Positions 6,760-7,630 of a DNA stretch of 7,630 bases are shown in pieces (position 1 is the stretch's first letter; every line of letters starts with the position of its first letter). The translations under genes and the position numbers were made by a program. The notes under the pieces are model-generated. The model saw nothing but the letters and a program-made list of their open reading frames with translations, did not search any database and was not told the origin of the DNA. The stretch is from an uncultured Alphaproteobacteria bacterium (lineage in GTDB: Bacteria; Pseudomonadota; Alphaproteobacteria; GCA-2731375): NCBI GenBank assembly GCA_913049615.1, contig CAJWZI010000060.1:1-7630 (forward strand). Direction: 5' to 3'.

Positions 6760-7630
6760 TTCACCGGCCAAACTGCCTGCCTGGGTCGATATCGCCCTGC
6801 TGCCTGTGATTAACGTGGCCCTGGCCTTCATTGTCTCGGGTCTGCTGATCGCCATCCTGGGACAGGACCCATTCGAGGCCACCTGGATTATGATCAGGGG
6901 CGCCTTCGGCTATGAAGAGAGCCTGGGATATACCTTTTACTACACCACCAATTTCGTCTTCACGGGGCTCGCTGTGGCAGTGGCTTTTCACGCTGGCCTG
7001 TTCAACATCGGCGGTGAGGGTCAGGCCTATATCGGCGGCCTGGGTGTTGGCCTTGTATGTCTGTACCTCGGTCAGCATCTGCCTTTTATCCTGATGCTGC
7101 CGGCCTGCTTGATCGCCGCCGCCTTGTTTGGTGGTGCCTGGGCATTTATTCCGGCCTATCTGCAAGCCAAGCGCGGCAGCCATATTGTTATCACGACGAT
7201 CATGTTTAATTTCATCGCCGCTTCGTTGATGGTCTATTTGCTGGTCAACGTGATCATTCAACCTGGCCAGATGTCGCCGGAGACGCGGGAGTTCACGACC
7301 AACACATGGCTGCCATTTATGCACGAAGCATTCGCCTGGTTCGGGGTCGAGATCGCCCAGTCGCCCTTGAACCTGTCCATTGTCTGGGCCCTGATCTGCT
7401 GCGTGCTGGTGTGGTGTCTGATCTGGCAGACGCGCTGGGGTTATGAAATTCGGGCCGTCGGCGCCAACATCTCTGCTGCCGTTTACGCCGGCATGCCGCC
7501 CGCCCGCGTCATCATCGTCACCATGTGCATCTCGGGCAGCCTATCCGGTTTTGTCGCCATCAACGAGATCATGGGGGTGCACCACAAATTGCTGCTGGAT
7601 TTCGCCGCCGGCTATGGGTTCACCGGCATC
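6752..7630 (+). CDS. ABC transporter permease (BPD_transp_2 family), first permease of the importer, 3'-truncated
   Basis: 293 codons are present, and the frame runs off the right edge without a stop. The product is a polytopic inner-membrane protein with several hydrophobic segments, for example about residues 14-36, 68-80, 92-105, 112-130 and 208-225. Family landmarks are FNIGGEGQAYIGG at 84-96, the cytoplasmic-loop sequence KRGSHIVITTIMFNFIA that couples to the ATPase, and GYEIRAVGANISAAVYAGM near residues 230-248. These place it with NupP/YufP-type permeases of BMP-family importers. The ATG at 6752 lies inside the 3' end of the ATPase gene (8-nt overlap), with AGGAG at 6731-6735 and a G-rich run closer in. 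A full-length member is about 350-370 residues, so roughly the last 60-75 are missing. A second permease gene is expected next, outside the window. Confidence 0.95.
   Translation, partial: MSSSPAKLPAWVDIALLPVINVALAFIVSGLLIAILGQDPFEATWIMIRGAFGYEESLGYTFYYTTNFVFTGLAVAVAFHAGLFNIGGEGQAYIGGLGVGLVCLYLGQHLPFILMLPACLIAAALFGGAWAFIPAYLQAKRGSHIVITTIMFNFIAASLMVYLLVNVIIQPGQMSPETREFTTNTWLPFMHEAFAWFGVEIAQSPLNLSIVWALICCVLVWCLIWQTRWGYEIRAVGANISAAVYAGMPPARVIIVTMCISGSLSGFVAINEIMGVHHKLLLDFAAGYGFTGI

Overview
The window comes from a moderately GC-rich bacterium. Codon use, family resemblance and gene types suggest a proteobacterium, probably an environmental alphaproteobacterium, but this is inferred without any database search. 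It holds two divergent gene clusters separated by an intergenic region of about 590 bp. Every gene except one in the middle of the left cluster is an ordinary member of a well-known family.

Left cluster, minus strand, transcribed from about 3.6 kb towards position 1: a CaiB/BaiF-type (class III) CoA-transferase, then a selenoprotein of the D-proline/glycine reductase subunit B superfamily (PrdB/GrdB-like), then a D-2-hydroxyacid dehydrogenase. Spacing is 15 nt between the first two genes, and a 4-nt ATGA overlap joins the second and third, so this looks like one operon. The central gene appears as two open frames split by a TGA at 1866-1868. The two frames are in register. The N-terminal frame matches the PrdB core up to its redox motif, and the TGA falls exactly where PrdB carries selenocysteine, giving a U-P-L-C (UxxC) motif. 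A plausible bacterial SECIS hairpin starts 18 nt after the UGA. It is therefore annotated as one 415-residue selenoprotein at 1080-2327. This is the main discovery in the window.

Right cluster, plus strand, from 4161 to the window edge: a BMP-family (PnrA/Med-like) substrate-binding protein with a signal peptide, a tandem-domain ABC ATPase, and the first of the expected two BPD_transp_2 permeases, which runs off the window. This is a nucleoside-type ABC importer of the BMP family. A 10-codon ORF with its own Shine-Dalgarno sequence ends on the start codon of the binding-protein gene and may be a leader ORF.

As a working model (inference only), the importer brings in a small molecule, the CoA-transferase activates an acid, and the selenoprotein and dehydrogenase carry out redox steps. 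Nothing in the sequence fixes the substrate. No tRNA, rRNA, CRISPR, insertion sequence or selenocysteine-machinery gene (selA, selB, selC, selD) was recognised in the window.
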